A stretch of 64,000 bases of DNA from Ursus arctos (Eukaryota > Chordata > Mammalia > Carnivora > Ursidae), in contig NW_026623056.1 of assembly GCF_023065955.2 (NCBI RefSeq), forward strand, positions 85,559,256 to 85,623,255, written 5' to 3'. The notes beneath the pieces are model-generated. The model searched no databases, was not told the DNA's origin, and was given only the letters and a program-made list of their open reading frames with translations. The translations under genes and the position numbers were made by a program. Positions within the stretch are counted from its first letter, which is position 1. Every line of letters begins with the position of its first letter. Positions 1 to 12,518 of this stretch are shown here, piece after piece.

Positions 1-68
1 CCCATAACGCCGGGATCACTCCCTGAGCCGAAGGCAGATGCTTAACGACTGTGCCACCCAGGCGCCCC
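1..68 (-). mobile_element. SINEC (Can-SINE) head, cut by window start
   Basis: Reverse complement of the 5' end of a carnivore tRNA-derived SINE. The stretch ends in gtgccacccaggcgcccc at 51-68, the inverted form of the ggggcgcctgggtggc head, and includes the tRNA-like B-box region. The body and poly(A) tail lie outside the window, so no target-site duplication can be tested. Confidence 0.9.
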
Positions 69-764
69 TAATCTTCTAAATCCCATGCCCAATTTTTACT
101 TTGATTTGCAAAATTCCTTTCTCTGCTCCTTTCCTTTTCTTGATTTTCCTTTTCCTTGCTCTCTCTCTCTTTTTTTTTTTTTCCTTTTCACTCCTCCATT
201 AGAGAACAGGGATTTTCAAGCTTTGCTTCTTTGTCAAGTCAGAAGGCCAAAGAATAAGAACTGGGGGGCCTTTTGGTTTCTCTCTTTCCATTTCAAGAGA
301 TGATGAGGTCATGTTGGTTTGCAAGGTAGGGTGGTGCTGTATAACGTAATTGTGGCTCCAAGAACAGGAATTTGGAAGGGAGAAAAGGAAGTAATTAGGT
401 CTCTCCCTCCTAAAATGCCTTTAAAATGTGGATTTAAGAAAACATGTACTCCAGAGTCAAACAGAAAGAGCTGGAAGATCTTTTAGATTTCAAAACACAG
501 TGGGCTTGGACCTCAAAGGGAATTTAGAGAGTCTCCAGCTGTAAACCAGTCTGACCCCCTAAATTAGCCAGATCCCTGCTTGAGCTCCTCCCAGAGACAC
601 TGTCCCCAGGAGCCACCGTGCTGAGGACAGTTCTTGGGTAGGACTCGGTCAGATGCTCTAAGTCAAGTTTCCCTTAATGAGCTTTTCATACTCAAAAAGA
701 CCAACAAATGGGAGGTGGCCTAGCCTGATGGCGAAGAGCACAGACCCAGGCCAGACTTCCCCAG
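69..764. other. Single-copy stretch, no gene seen
   Basis: A pyrimidine-rich tract runs from about 105 to 190 with a CT run and a T run. The rest is low-CpG sequence without a recognised repeat or a convincing open frame. Confidence 0.5.
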
Positions 765-1035
765 TTCGGTGAATTGCATCCTCTCCCCCGCTTCTCCCCC
801 AAAATTCCTAAGTTAGGGGCCTAATCCCCCAACACCTCGGCACGTGACCTTATTCAGAGCTCAGGTCTTTACACAGGTCATCAAGTCAAAACGAGGTCAT
901 CAGGGTGAGACCCTAACCCAACGGGACTGCCGTCCTTGCGACAAGGGGAAATGTGGACACAGACACACTGGGGACTTAAACCCTCCACTGGGCGGTACTT
1001 TGTCAGGACGGCCGTGGCAACGGGTACGCCCGGTC
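765..1035 (+). mobile_element. Old MLT1-type (MaLR) LTR, internally deleted
   Basis: The order of motifs follows the ERVL-MaLR MLT1 LTR: a gaattg-type start with a C-rich run and aaaattcctaag (769-811), gtgaccttattcag (845-858), a gaggtcat block (892-900), a cct-aac-cca block, and ggggaaatgtggacacagacac near 945. It then jumps to the LTR end pattern ggtactttgtca...ggc...ggcaac near 992-1020. The middle of the LTR is missing. The copy is divergent, consistent with an age at or before the eutherian radiation. The family name is from memory of the consensus, not a search. Confidence 0.55.
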
Positions 1036-1189
1036 CCCATGTCTCCGTGTGGCTCCGGGCGCAGCCTCAGGCCCACGTGGATAATACAGCAGGTGTCCCG
1101 CTGAGGTGCGTGTTCGGATTAACACGCACAGGGGTTTCAAAGACAAGTGGACACAAAGGAAGGGGTATGTGAGCACTTAATTTTTTTTA

Positions 1190-1520
1190 AATCAACATCA
1201 CACAAGTCATTGCAGGAATTATGGGTTAATTCATCTGGCTTTGCAGCCCGTGAGGTATTAAGGGAAAATTTTAAAAATCCTCTAGAAAGTGTAAATGCCG
1301 TTACTTATTCCAAGCACCGTTGACGAATTGTTATAATTAGAGCTATGCTGTTTTCTTCGTTTTTCTTTCAATAGTGTGATCTGGCAGTGCCTCGGGCCGT
1401 TAGGCTTCTAATAAATTATTAATCTGGGAGTTAATAATTCATGTTAATTGGTGCTGTAAGCCACTTTCTCTGGCAAATGCGAGCAAAGGTCATAACTTCT
1501 TCATCGCAAAGGTGAAACCT
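1190..1520. promoter_or_regulatory. Candidate conserved noncoding element, TAAT-rich
   Basis: Non-repetitive AT-rich segment with a dense cluster of homeodomain-type TAAT/ATTA cores: ttataattag at 1331-1340 and a run between 1408 and 1450 containing ctaataaattattaat, ttaataattc and gttaattg. It has no microsatellite character and no repeat signature, which is what developmental enhancers often look like. Function is inferred from motif density only. It could equally be chance AT-rich DNA. Confidence 0.3.
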
Positions 1521-2038
1521 TTTCTAAGTTTCTTTTTCCATGTTCTATCATGGAAATATTAAGATACGGAAGGCAAAATTTAACCAGGGCTGGGAAAGCG
1601 AGATAATTCCAAGGGTAGAGGCCGAGACCTGCGGTCACAGTGTGTGGGACAGCACTGCCTCCACAGCCCTGTCAGAGGAAGACGAGGGCTCCAGGGAGCT
1701 CAGCGGACCCCGGCCCCGCGGGAGCCCCCCACGAGGAAGACCGCGACTCAGGTTTGTGACTGTACTGTACCACGATGGAGAACAGCTGTGACTGTGACTC
1801 GTTGCTCAAACTCTTTTTTTTTTTTCAGACGATAAAACAAGGCATTCGAGTGGCTCCCCAGTGGGATTTTTCGTGAAGAATGTTGATTCTGCTAAGTTAC
1901 AAGGGACAGATTTAAGCACAGAGGGCAATTCGTTCACATGGGGTGACTCCCCCGAACCCCAAGCAAATCCCTGTCACCGTTGACGTCTTTGATTTTAATT
2001 AACGTACTTTGTTCTATTCCTTTTTCTATCCCCCAGAA
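1521..2038. other. Single-copy stretch with small CpG cluster
   Basis: A GC-rich patch at about 1625-1760 contains roughly eight CpG within 80 bases, unusual for this window. It is too small to be a CpG island and no promoter motif or exon is evident. A T run at 1814-1826 follows. No gene seen. Confidence 0.4.
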
Positions 2039-2055
2039 AGAATTTGAGGTAATTC
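2039..2055. repeat. Target-site duplication, left copy (L1 at 2056)
   Basis: agaatttgaggtaattc, repeated without mismatch at 2491-2507. A perfect 17-bp duplication is typical of L1 target-primed reverse transcription. Confidence 0.95.
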
Positions 2056-2490
2056 TTTTTTTTTTTTTTATTTTTAATAATGATTTTTTATTATATTATG
2101 TTAGTCACCATACAGTACATCCCCGGTTTTCGATGTAAGGCTCGATGATTCATTAGTTGTGTATAACACCCAGTGCACCATGCAATATGTGCCCTCCTTA
2201 CTACCCATCACCGGTCTATCCCATTCCCCCACCCCCCTCCCCTCTGTAGCCCTCAGTTTGTTTCTCATAGTCCATAGTCTCTCATGTTTCATTCCCCCTT
2301 CTGATTACCCCCCCTTCTTTATCCCTTTCTTCCCCTACTGATCATTCTAGTTCTTATGTTCCATAGATGAGAGAAATCATATGATAGTTGTCTTTCTCTG
2401 CTTGACTTATTTCACTAAGCATTATCTCCTCCAGTGCCGTCCATGTTGTAGCAAATGTTGAGAACTCATTCTTTCTGGTTGCTGAGTAAT
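2056..2490 (-). mobile_element. Young 5'-truncated L1 (3' UTR plus end of ORF2)
   Basis: Reading the minus strand, the copy opens inside the last codons of ORF2, reaches the ORF2 stop near 2354, runs through the 3' UTR and ends in an A/T-rich tail at 2056-2080. It is bounded by a perfect 17-bp target-site duplication, agaatttgaggtaattc, at 2039-2055 and 2491-2507. The sequence is almost identical to the 3' end of the L1 at 41.45-41.87 kb, so both come from the same recent L1 subfamily. The truncation leaves about 45 ORF2 codons and no activity. Confidence 0.95.
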
Positions 2491-2507
2491 AGAATTTGAG
2501 GTAATTC

Positions 2508-5500
2508 ATGGTTGCAGACCACGGAAGACAAGAAACCAAAGGCTTTCTCTTAAAAAATCTGCATTTACTTCTCAACTCATTGGTTCATCCTTGGGTCTAG
2601 GATGCGGCCACTAGCAGCCTATATGTTCTGGTTTTATACATTTTTCAGCCTCGATAATGACTTGAATGTTTCACGTCAGGCCACAGACTGATGCAATGAC
2701 ATAAAATTTTCCCATTTGGAGAATAAAATTGTTCTTAGTAGTGGTTTTTTTTTTTCAATGTTCATGAGAAGATAGACATAAACTATGCGAAGGATTATGT
2801 CTAAAGACTGAGGATAAAATTTAAGTGCAAACTACTAGTTTAAAGAGTTTCAGGGCCAGAAGTCAAATCCTCCAGCTCTTTTTTTTTTTTTTCCTAAAGA
2901 GAATTTCAATAGCATATGCTTTTCATTGTGCTCCTTTCCAGTCATTTACATACGGGGGAAACGTATATTTGGCAATAGGTCCTATTTTTAGTTGTCCTTG
3001 AAACTTGCCCTTTGAAAATGTTTTCATTTCTGGCACATATGTGTGTTTTAAGCATAATGAAAACACAAAGCAAAAAAGAAAAATATGTACAGAAAGGAAT
3101 GATTTTTCCAGCTCCGTGTAGCACAATAAGAAAGCAATCATTCAGTTGTGACTTTAAAAATGGACGGGTGCCTGAATTTTCCAAGTATTTCCTTCTAAAT
3201 GACCGTTTCTCTACAGAACTGAACTAATGTAAAGAGACAGGTTGTTCTAGTGCCAAAACTGAACAAGCAGAAAAGGACACGGGCTATATTTTCATAGGAG
3301 GAACTTGACTAAATAATACCTACTCTGTTTCCCCACAGCCTCTTGGGTTGATTCAGAAGAAGGTGCCATATGCCCCCTGCGTGTCACCGCGTGTGTTTTC
3401 CTGGCCCGGCTCTTTATCAGCACCAGACTTCTATTACTTGCAGTCAGTAACAAAGATTCATCCTTGTGTCCACCAAGCAACAAGGAGAATCTTTGTCACT
3501 TAGTGTAATTAATAGCCGCACCTCGCACGAGAAGAAGGGAGAAGGACGCCCTTTGCACAGAAACTTTGGGTGGATTCAGAACAGGCTTCACGGATCTTTG
3601 CTGCCTTTTGACCAACTGAACGGCCAGAACTCCAGCGGAGGCGGGCGGTAAGCAAAGTGTTTCCTCCGGGGCCGTGTGTGTTCCTAAGTCCAAGCCCTGT
3701 AACTGGTCCAGGAGAGCTCTCTAACTTAACCTATTGAACCAGAAGAGCTTGGAGGTCCTCCGCCACGTACGTCCCACCTGGAGCCCCGCATCCTTCCTGC
3801 CGCCATCATATTGTCTCCATGAACCTCCGGACAGGTTCCATAGAGGATAAAAAAATAAAAATAGAAAGGAGAAATTGGGTTGTTTAACTTGCTCCATAAC
3901 CCTTCAGAGAAGGTGAGTTAGGTCCTGTTTTCAAAAGGAGAGACATGAGAACTCGGGCTTGGAGACACTGGTACTTGCCCAGCAGACACAGATGGAAACA
4001 GCCAAATCCAGATTCCAAATCCAGGCTTCTTGGCTCATTTTACACTGAATCATGGCCCTTTTTCTCACTCTCTGGGCTCCTGCTTTTTTATTATTTTGAG
4101 GACCCCACTTTCTCTATTTCTTCCTCTTCCATAAAAATGGCTGGATTTAACTTACTTGTCCCCAGACCTTTAACTTGCTGTCCCACATACTGGGGCAAAC
4201 CTAATCTTCTCTCTCACACGTTCCTGGTGCCCTTAAATACTCATAGCACTTCACCAACACCCCGCTTTCAATTGCTGCGTCTCCGGGATTTCTTTCCAGA
4301 GGCCACTTTGTCACTTCATTTAACAAACATATGCAAATTCTAAGGCCGATGGAGTTTTTTCCTTCTTTTCCTGCCCAAGGAGAAAGTAAACACATTTTGC
4401 ATTTTCTGTCCCTGATCTACAATCTCACCAAGTTTCCACTGTATCCTAAAACAAAACTAAACAAACAAACAAAATAAACAAAAAACCCCACCTCATGTAT
4501 TTCTAACTTGGCCCATCCATCAGATATTCAGAGGATGGCCCACCAGGTTTCTCACCTCTCACGTCTCAGGAATGTCCAACCCTACTTACAGGGAGTGGTT
4601 GGGTCTCTTTTCCTGCTCTGTGCCTCCCTCTATGCAACCAGCATTGACCTGATTCCCTCCCCCTCTTCAGGGCCCAGGACTCCCTGACACTTTCCTCTGA
4701 ACATGAATGTTATCCATCTCCCTGCTCCCCTGACCTCCCCCAAACCATAGCTCTGCTCCAAAACCATCAGCTACCTCCTTTTCCTGACCTTTCCAGAGAC
4801 CCTCTGCAATCACCCCACAGAGCCAGCTCTGTCCTACTCCACCTAACAACATCTTCGGGCCTCCGGTGTATTGCCAGTCCACGTTCATGGTGCTCCTCGT
4901 CCAATTTAGGAACCTCCCCGACCTACCTGCATTGCAATAGGCTGCAGCAATAACGACTTTTGGTGGCCAGCCTCCACAGGCCAGCTCTGATTTGGGGTAT
5001 ATAGTTTCATGCTGCATGCTAAGAACAGGAGTTCCTGTTAGTCCCAGTGGCACTGTGAGTATAATAAATTATAATGCTACAAGTATGCATTAAATCCTAA
5101 TTCTCTATGTGTATATTAAATCAAAATCATTCCTTCCAAGCTCACAAACGCTCCTTGCCTACAAAACATGTGATTTTGAGGCCAACAGCCCTCCACGTTT
5201 ATACAGAACCCTCAGCCCAGCTTGACAAGCACAATCTCAATTCCCACCCCTAGGGTACAACTTTTGGTTGATGTGCCCCTAAGTGAGTAAATGATCCCTT
5301 CTCCCACCCCAAACCCCTTTCACACCTTACACCTTTGGTTCTGCCTTATGGAAAAGATCATGAGGCTTCCTGTGACCCCAGTAGATAATATAGAGAGTGA
5401 GCTTCTGTTGTTACCCTAATATCTTCCACTCACGGAATCCTGAGCTAGAAAGCAAGCTAAAAGGAAGCACTAAGAACTGGAGGACAAGCTGCTCCCAAGT

Positions 5501-8193
5501 CCATCTGTGTAGCTCGGACCACTCCACAAATTCCAGATTGAATTGACTTTGAGGTGTCTCAGAGGCACTTAGGTGTCCAAGAGGCAAAAGTCACCACCAA
5601 GGCCAACTTCCTTGCCCCTTCTGCAGGTGAAATCAGGCAGGGATTTGGGGGTTATCCTGGACTTCTCCTTTTCCACCATCCCCTGCCATCTCCAAGTCAG
5701 ATCCAAATCCTGCTGAAGAGCTGGCCTAAAGTCTCCCTGAATCTGTCCTCTCCTCTCCAACCCCATCATTCCGTCTCCAGTGCACAACTAGAAATGGTAT
5801 CACAGTGCCCAGACCACCTTTTAACCTGTACCCAGGAATTGTTTGAAACCCTTCCCCATCTCTCTGTTGTCTACACCATGAACTTGTGAAGACATCTGGG
5901 CTAGAAAGATGGCTCAGGGGGCCACTGGACCCAAGCTTTCAGTGTCGCCTCTCAGTGGGCTCTCTAGCTCACCATCCACACGAGAGACCCAGCTTTCTGC
6001 TCAACTCCATAAATGGAAGGTATTAGAATAACAGCAGAAGCTGTTTTGCATCTCTTAGGGTGGCATAGAGGGCTTTCCAAGGTTTGGCCTCTGCAGAATG
6101 CTAATTACAGCAATAGTGGACGGCTCATAGTTTTCCATACCCACCAGCCTTTGTACATGTGCTCCCGGCAGGAAGATCTTCCCCCAGACATTCTCACACC
6201 CCTATATAACACCCCTCCCCCATTATTCATGGGAGGAAAACCTATTTACAGGCTTGCTTGGCTACTACACCCTGTGAGATCTTTCTGACTGCTTCATCCT
6301 GAACCTGAACCCCAAATTCCCTCACAGAATGAAGCACACCACCTGCACACAATAGTATAATGACTTCCATTGACAACTACTCTACAAATTAGTCTGCTGA
6401 GTGTTTTAATATAGCGGTTATTGTTCGCACATTATTTTACTGGAATTGTGATGTTACATTATCGTTTGATAAGTAGAAATGCAATATGCCTGTATATATT
6501 TTAATTTGACTCTCATGAAACTAGAAATATTTGTGCACTTTTACCTAAAGAATGTCAGTTTTATAGAGCTAAATATATGCATGCATGTGTGATCTATTCT
6601 TGTGTATTGATCGACCACACAGCTAATATAATTTAACTTTTGTTATGTGCACTACTTACTATAGAAAAATTCTAAAGAGAAAGGTCAAAAACAATAAGCA
6701 TGATTATCTAAACATCAAACTATATTTTATGAAACTAAGGAAGTTTCACCATTGTCATCAATTTGTGAGTCACAACAGGAAAAGGACTTGCTGGACAGAG
6801 AGAGGCCCACTGCACCTGCCCTTGAAGGAACTACACCCTCTTCTCTTTCATGGGTTACTTAAATCAAGACATCAAAGTTGCTGCTCTGGAAACGGATGGA
6901 TACTGCCAACTATCATATGACAGGTAGATTTTATTTAACTTTATCTTATTCATCGTTCCTCCCACATACACACCGAAAAAATGCCAGGGATCACTAAACA
7001 TCACTGGTTGTGTGGTATCTAAGTCTTCACTGTTGACCAAAACCATTTAAAGTTTAATCTTTAATCCCACTTATATTACCTATTAAGAAAAACTTGGACT
7101 GTATTCCAGATCCTTATTCCTTATAGAGTCAGTCTATAAAATAATCAGACTAATTTGTACAAGTCGCACAGAAAAGACAATTGAACCACTATAGTTACGC
7201 CTCACTTGCCTAATTTATTCCGTGTCATGCTTAACTTCCATGGCAAGTAATAGCTGCCACGAGCTGTTGGTTGAGAAGCTGCAGAAAGAGCATACTTCGG
7301 GTATTCCCACACCGAACACCCCGCAAGCCCACGAGATGGAGGTGAGACGCCTTATGATAGCCTGCCTTCCTTTGTGGCCATTATCTGAGGCAAATATTTA
7401 AGGTCCCCATTGTCCATGAGTTGGGCCCTTCTATGCACACAAAATGGCTGCTCTTAAGGAGTAATTATGAGCTTCCAATCCTTCCTAATAGAAGTGAGTT
7501 TATGCACTAAAAGACAGGAATTCATCCACATTCAACCCCGGAGGACTAAATCCTGTAGCTAGAGAATTAGAACACCTCAGCGTTTTTCAGTGAATCAAAA
7601 AATGCCGTGCTTTAGCTCCCTCTGTTCCATCCTTGCCTCCTCCCCACCCACTAGCCACTGGTCAATAGTGACTCCTTCCTCACTTAGACTAGAATTTCAT
7701 TTTCACTCTCTGCTCCCTTAGACTTGAGGTTCCAGAACTTTCCTTCTTTCTCATATTATTCTCATCTTGATCCAAAATTCAAATACCAGTTTCCCTGGTG
7801 TTTTTCTTTTTCATTATTTTCAGAAACACAGTTTCTGCCAGAGTACTCAACCAACCATCCACTCCACTCGATCTGAAAAGGGAGCCAAGCAGCTCGCTCT
7901 CCACATGGCCTTCTGTTTGTTTTGGTCCTCTGGTAGTGCTACTCTTGTATAAATAATTACCTGATAATGACTTCCAGGAACATTTCGCTTTGAAAGATTG
8001 CAAAGGAAACCCCCTCTTTGCCCTCCGCCATCTCCCGTCTACCCATTAACCCTCCTTTCCAAAGCCCAGCACCTCCCTTGCTTCCTCAACTACTTCTCTC
8101 CTACCCCTGGATTTGACTAGGCCAATTCACCACCTACTAGCTTCTGAAGAATGGGACAGCAAATAACTGCAGCTCTACCCTCTACCCTCCCCA
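2508..8193. other. Mostly single-copy DNA, no gene seen
   Basis: Long span with short open frames on both strands (the longest about 130 codons at 3945-4343 and 4667-5053). None has a recognisable domain, splice context or codon bias, so I call none. It contains T runs at 2744-2755 and 2879-2892, an AAAC-rich patch at 4447-4490, and a MIR-like relic at about 3890-4055 listed separately. A TATA-like string at 6208-6220 has no promoter context. Confidence 0.5.
3890..4055 (+). mobile_element. MIR-like relic
   Basis: The order of degraded blocks resembles the core and 3' half of the ancient SINE MIR: a gtgagttaggtcctgtttt block, then agagacatgagaactcgggc (like the aga-gag-aac-tga-ggc core), cttgcccag, and a ccaaatcc/ccaggc end. 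Very divergent. Confidence 0.45.
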
Positions 8194-8198
8194 CCACA

Positions 8199-8233
<35 letters not shown>
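8194..8233. repeat. (CA)n microsatellite
   Basis: About 20 CA units with one interruption (cacatacaca). A simple dinucleotide repeat, likely length-polymorphic. Confidence 0.95.
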
Positions 8234-8934
8234 CTTTCTTTTCATGGAACCCATAAAGACATGCAGGAAGCTGACTCTAAAAGCCACTGGTCCCGCCTAC
8301 AGAGGTCCATTATAAGAGCAGAAGAAATGGCCAAAGAGGTAATCACCCAAACTAATTACAAGTTGGACTTCAAATTTGAAGGCTATTTCGCATTTCTGTG
8401 TTCAAGTCATTGGAAGAGGTTTTATGGGTTGGTTCATTCCCCCCAGTAATGTGTTCACTGTCCCAGAAACTTGAGAGGCACTTAAAAATATTAATAGAAC
8501 TTTTCTTCTATAAAAATATGTGGCATTTGTCTGAGCAAACTTGAACCTGAAAAAGTACATTCAATTTGAATTCCAAAAAGATGTATTTCCCAGCTATTTA
8601 CTGAGAGATTTCCCTGGAATTCCATTTTGTTGATGTCCATACATTTATCAAATTAAACTTGAGGAAGGCAGAGAGTGCTTATCCTTGAGAAGTTTATGGG
8701 AACAGAAGCCCCAGAATGGAACCATGAGATAACTTAGAAAAATTAACCACTTACCTCTAAATGGCATGCAAAAAAGTAAACCATTCTAAGAGATGAACAT
8801 TTTATTTCATTTTTATTACAGTATCAAGTATCATAAATAGATCAAGTTGGTTTGCCTCTGTTATTAAGAGCAATAAAGTAAGATTAACCTTTTAGTGCTT
8901 AAAAGTGTTCTGTCTTTTTAAAAATAAGCCTTCT
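8234..8934. other. AT-rich single-copy stretch
   Basis: No repeat signature, RNA gene or coding frame that I can support. AT content rises toward the LINE relic that follows. Confidence 0.45.
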
Positions 8935-9360
8935 GGAAACTAAAAGACATACAACTAATGCAATCTTAGGCTGGATCCTGTATTGAAGGAAAAAATGTTA
9001 TAGGAGCTATTATGGACAGCAGATTTGATAAAAATATTATACTGATGCTAAATTTACTAAAACTGGTAAGTGTGTTGTGGTTATATAAGAGAATAATTAT
9101 CTTTGTTCTTAGGAAATAAACACTAAGTATTCAAGGATTACAGGCCATGATGCATGCAACTTACTTACAAGTGTTCAGAAAAAAATATTACATGCGTATA
9201 TGTATAGAAAGAGAGGGAACAAACGATAAAGCAAACCCAATAAAATGTTCACAACAGGTGAATCTGGGTAAAGGTATTTGTTGTTCTTTGTAAATATTCT
9301 TATTGCAATTTTCCTGTAAGTCTGAAATTATTTCCAAGCAAAAAGTTTTAAAAACAGATG
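8935..9360 (+). mobile_element. Ancient LINE 3' end (L1M-type)
   Basis: The string of blocks matches the 3' region of old mammalian L1M elements: a ggctggatcctg block (8970-8981), a gtggttatataagagaat block (9076-9095), ggaaataaacactaagtatt (9111-9130), gcaacttacttacaa (9157-9171), atagaaagagag (9205-9216), gtgaatctgggtaaagg (9259-9275), gttctttgtaa (9283-9293), and tctgaaattatttcc followed by an A-rich end. No ORF survives. Confidence 0.6.
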
Positions 9361-9879
9361 TCATGTGGTTTAAAAAAGAAGAGTTGAAACGTCTAGAGAC
9401 AAAAGGGAAGACGAAAAATTAATTTCCTGGAAAACAGTTCTCTGCAAAATGGGAAGATGCCATTTTCATGTTCAGAGATGGGTTGAAGCCATAAATGTTC
9501 TTTGTACTGCTGTCCACCAGGCTCATTCTTATCTCTCTAGTCCTTCTCATCAGCTAACAGCATTCAAAAGCATTCAGGTTAGCTAAAAATATCATCAAAC
9601 AAAAAGTATGAAAATGAGCCTCTTGGTGCAAACAATGTGTATCACCATCTTGGCTCTGAACCCTCTCCTTCCTGCTGCTGCGGTCTTGTCCATTAAATCA
9701 GGCAAGTGCAATTCTATGCTATACCCCTAGGGGGAGCTCCGTAAGATGGACGTTCAATGTTCTAAAACTCAAAACACCTTTGAAATTGATGGCTGTGTTC
9801 CAGGCCAAGTTACTAAATAATATTTTCTCTTAATAATGATGATAATTATGATAAATAATAAGAATTACTATCATTCTGT

Positions 9880-10075
9880 TCTAAGCCTTATATGTATTAA
9901 CTCATCTAATCATCATAACCTTACAAGAGAAGTATTATGATTATTTCCACTTTACAAATGAAGAAACCAAAGCTCAGAGAGAATAAGTTAGTTGCCTAAA
10001 GTCACACAGCTGGTAAGTCAACAAATCTAAACCCAGTCAGTCTGACTCCAAAGCTCACATTTTTAATGACCACAC
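9880..10075 (+). mobile_element. MIR element
   Basis: Clear MIR core: attaactcatctaatc, then ttatttccactttacaaatg, aagaaaccaaagctcagaga, and cctaaagtcacacagctgg, ending in a ctgactccaaagctcac block. These are the hallmark blocks of this ancient tRNA-derived SINE in sense orientation. Confidence 0.85.
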
Positions 10076-10734
10076 TAGACGTCTCAACTCTACCCTCTTT
10101 AGACTCAGATCTCTACCTGCTAGCTAGCTGAACAGTTTTAATTATTCTAATTGACTGATTGGGACATCACTATAAATGCCACTTGTTTTTGTTTAAATCC
10201 CATTACTTAAGTTTCATAAAGCAAATCTCCCATTGAAAAGTCAAATATGCTCTATGGCCACTATTAAATGTCTAAGGCCAATTTCACTGTATGTTCTTTT
10301 CAGTAAGTGAGATCACCACTGCTAAATAAGCCGAGAAGATTAAATCATTAACTGCCTTGCCATGAACTCTTCAGTGATTTTTCTCATAATCCAAAATGAT
10401 CGCTCCTTTCTAAATCCATTGTGAGCCATTAGATGGTATTCAGCCTCAGTAACAACAGGAAATGTATCAGTTCCTTGCACATAATCCCCAAGTAACATGA
10501 TCTAAGACTTGTTTTGTTCGTTTAGCAAGTACTTCACATGAGTTCGCATCAAGAAACCTATTCTCCTCCTCTCAGGAATGTTGAGGGCTCTGATAGGCTT
10601 TCTTAGAATGAGCAAGCACTTACTTCATGGGCTTCCTCCTTCCAAAAGAAAGCTCCACAGCAATAACTGGGGTGGTATTCCAGCAGAGATACTAGTGGTA
10701 GTAATCATGGTACCTAACGGTAGTAGTAGGCTAA

Positions 10735-10860
10735 CATCTCATTGAGTACCAGGCACTGTTCTGTGATTCTATCTCCCCACATCCTTTTGATTTAAGTATA
10801 ATCAGTGTCCCATTTTACAGATGAGGCAGTGGAGGCAGAGAACAAGGAAGGTATCCTGGC
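10735..10860 (+). mobile_element. MIR element, partial
   Basis: Contains gagtaccaggcactgttctgtg, tcccattttacagatgagg and aggcagagaac-type core blocks. It ends before the 3' part of MIR. Confidence 0.65.
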
Positions 10861-10889
10861 CACTGGAAAGTTGGATTTTGCAACCACCC

Positions 10890-11400
10890 GGTATTGGTCG
10901 GTCTAACTACTGTAACAAACAACCCTAAATCTCAGCAGTGTACCCTAATCCAAGTTTATGTACCACTCATATCACAGTCTGATCAAACATTCAGCAGCAG
11001 CCTACCACAAGGGGATTCAGGGACCCTGGCTCATTCCTTCTGGTGATTTCACTATCCTCTGGCCCTTGGAGTTCTCCTTGGACCATGTCCAGCTGGTGGA
11101 GAATAGAGAGGCCTAGAATGTGGTCTCCTGTGTGAGCAGGAGGAAAATAAGCGGCTTGGTGCACACTTAGCTCATGATTGGAAAGATGACAGAAGCGTAG
11201 GGTAGGTGAGGGCAAAGGAGAGAGAGCAAGAGACAAATTTTGGTCCCTGGCGACCTATCCAGTGTGGCATGCCACACTCCCTTCCTCACCTTGCCCCACA
11301 CAGAAAGCCAACATCCACACGTCTTCTGGTGCCAGGAAATCGCATTGTGATTTCTTGTGCCTTCAAGAGCAATCAATCCTTGGAATCTTCTGGGGCAGGG
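10890..11400 (-). mobile_element. Possible degenerate MaLR-type LTR
   Basis: ctactgtaacaaacaaccctaaa followed by a ctcagcagtgta block resembles the inverted end of MLT1-like LTRs (the usual form reads taacaaa...ccaaa...tagtggctt). Downstream similarity is weak, so the right boundary is approximate. It could be unrelated single-copy sequence. Confidence 0.3.
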
Positions 11401-12321
11401 TCTCTATCAACAACTAAACAAAAGAAGCATCATGGGGTGGAGGCCAGAGGCACACGGATGTTCTCTGACTCATCTGAACTTGGGCCTGAAGTAAGCAAAG
11501 TGTTCATACATTGACATGGCCTTGACCTGGGCAAGGCATTGCTTTGGATAAGCCTGTTGCTGAGTGCTTAGTCTGGGCTCAGGCAGGCTGGATCTCACTC
11601 TGGTTCCCACCACACCTTATGTGATTATTAGGTCATAAGAGTTTCATGAAGTGAAGTCAAATAAATCAGGGCTTAGCCGGCTATAGTTACAGGGATCCAG
11701 GAAGAGCCGTTGTAATAAGGCAGAGATGCCTGTCAAGGATTGACGACCTCCCTCCTTGTCATTCGGTTATGTCCTATTTATTCTTAGTTTTATTTTGGTT
11801 CATCAGCCAGCCTTTGAAGGCATTCCTTTTCAGTTATGTATAGTAGGGAAATTTCCTATCAAACATCAAATTCTGGACATTCAGTCTTTCATTGGCCCAG
11901 AAGATAAAACTTAACGTTGCCTTAAAAATATCTGTCAAAGATCTTGATTTTGCCAAATGTTAGTGTTTCAGAGGTTGTTTATACAGTAATGCCACTACCC
12001 AAAGACATCGTAATATAGCATTACTGACCCAACATTTCCTTAGAACGTATGAGTCAACATAATTTTTCTCTGCCCAGTTGGTATCTCAATGTCTTTAGAC
12101 TCCGCCTAGTATCAAAATTCCAGAAAAAATACAATGTCTAATTAAGAGCCACGGAGTGTTCACCAAAGTAGAGCACAAACATTTTAAAGATGAAATACAT
12201 AAATAATCATTTGGTCCCCTTTCTCTTTTTCTCCCTTCCTCCCCTCTACACTTCCTCCTTCCAAGACTTTCAAAGACAGACTGAGAAAGGAGGAAAGTTC
12301 TCAGATAAAACTAAACAGGTA
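11401..12321. other. Single-copy stretch, no gene seen
   Basis: No repeat, RNA gene or plausible exon recognised. A CT-rich patch lies at 12214-12262. Confidence 0.45.
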
Positions 12322-12518
12322 GGGGGCCTGGGTGGTGCATTTGGTTGAGCATCAGACTCTTGATTCAGCTCAGGTTGTGATCTCAGGGTCATGGGATCAA
12401 GCCCCATGTTGGGCTCTGCACTCAGCGGAGAGTCTGCTTCCCCTCTCCTTCTCCCTCTGTTCTTCCCCAAACTCTCTATCTATCTCTAACACAAATTTTA
12501 AAAAATTAAAAAAAAATA
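12322..12518 (+). mobile_element. SINEC (Can-SINE), older copy
   Basis: Complete SINE: ggggg-cctgggtgg head, tRNA-like A and B boxes, CT-rich middle, A-rich tail ending near 12518. The flanks carry short related strings (taaacaggta at about 12311-12320, taaaacaggc at about 12520-12530) that may be a decayed target-site duplication. Its divergence from the head consensus suggests it is older than the copies at 43.2 and 49.6 kb. Confidence 0.9.

Noticed and set aside
1620..1760. Small CpG cluster as a promoter CpG island
   Set aside because: Only about 140 bp long, no initiator or exon nearby, and it falls short of island length.
3945..5053. Open frames of 132 and 128 codons
   Set aside because: No domain, no conservation clue, and on opposite strands of ordinary single-copy DNA; the first overlaps a MIR-like relic.
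6208..6220. TATA-box-like string ccctatataacac
   Set aside because: No transcription-start context, downstream exon or CpG enrichment; TATA-like strings are frequent by chance.
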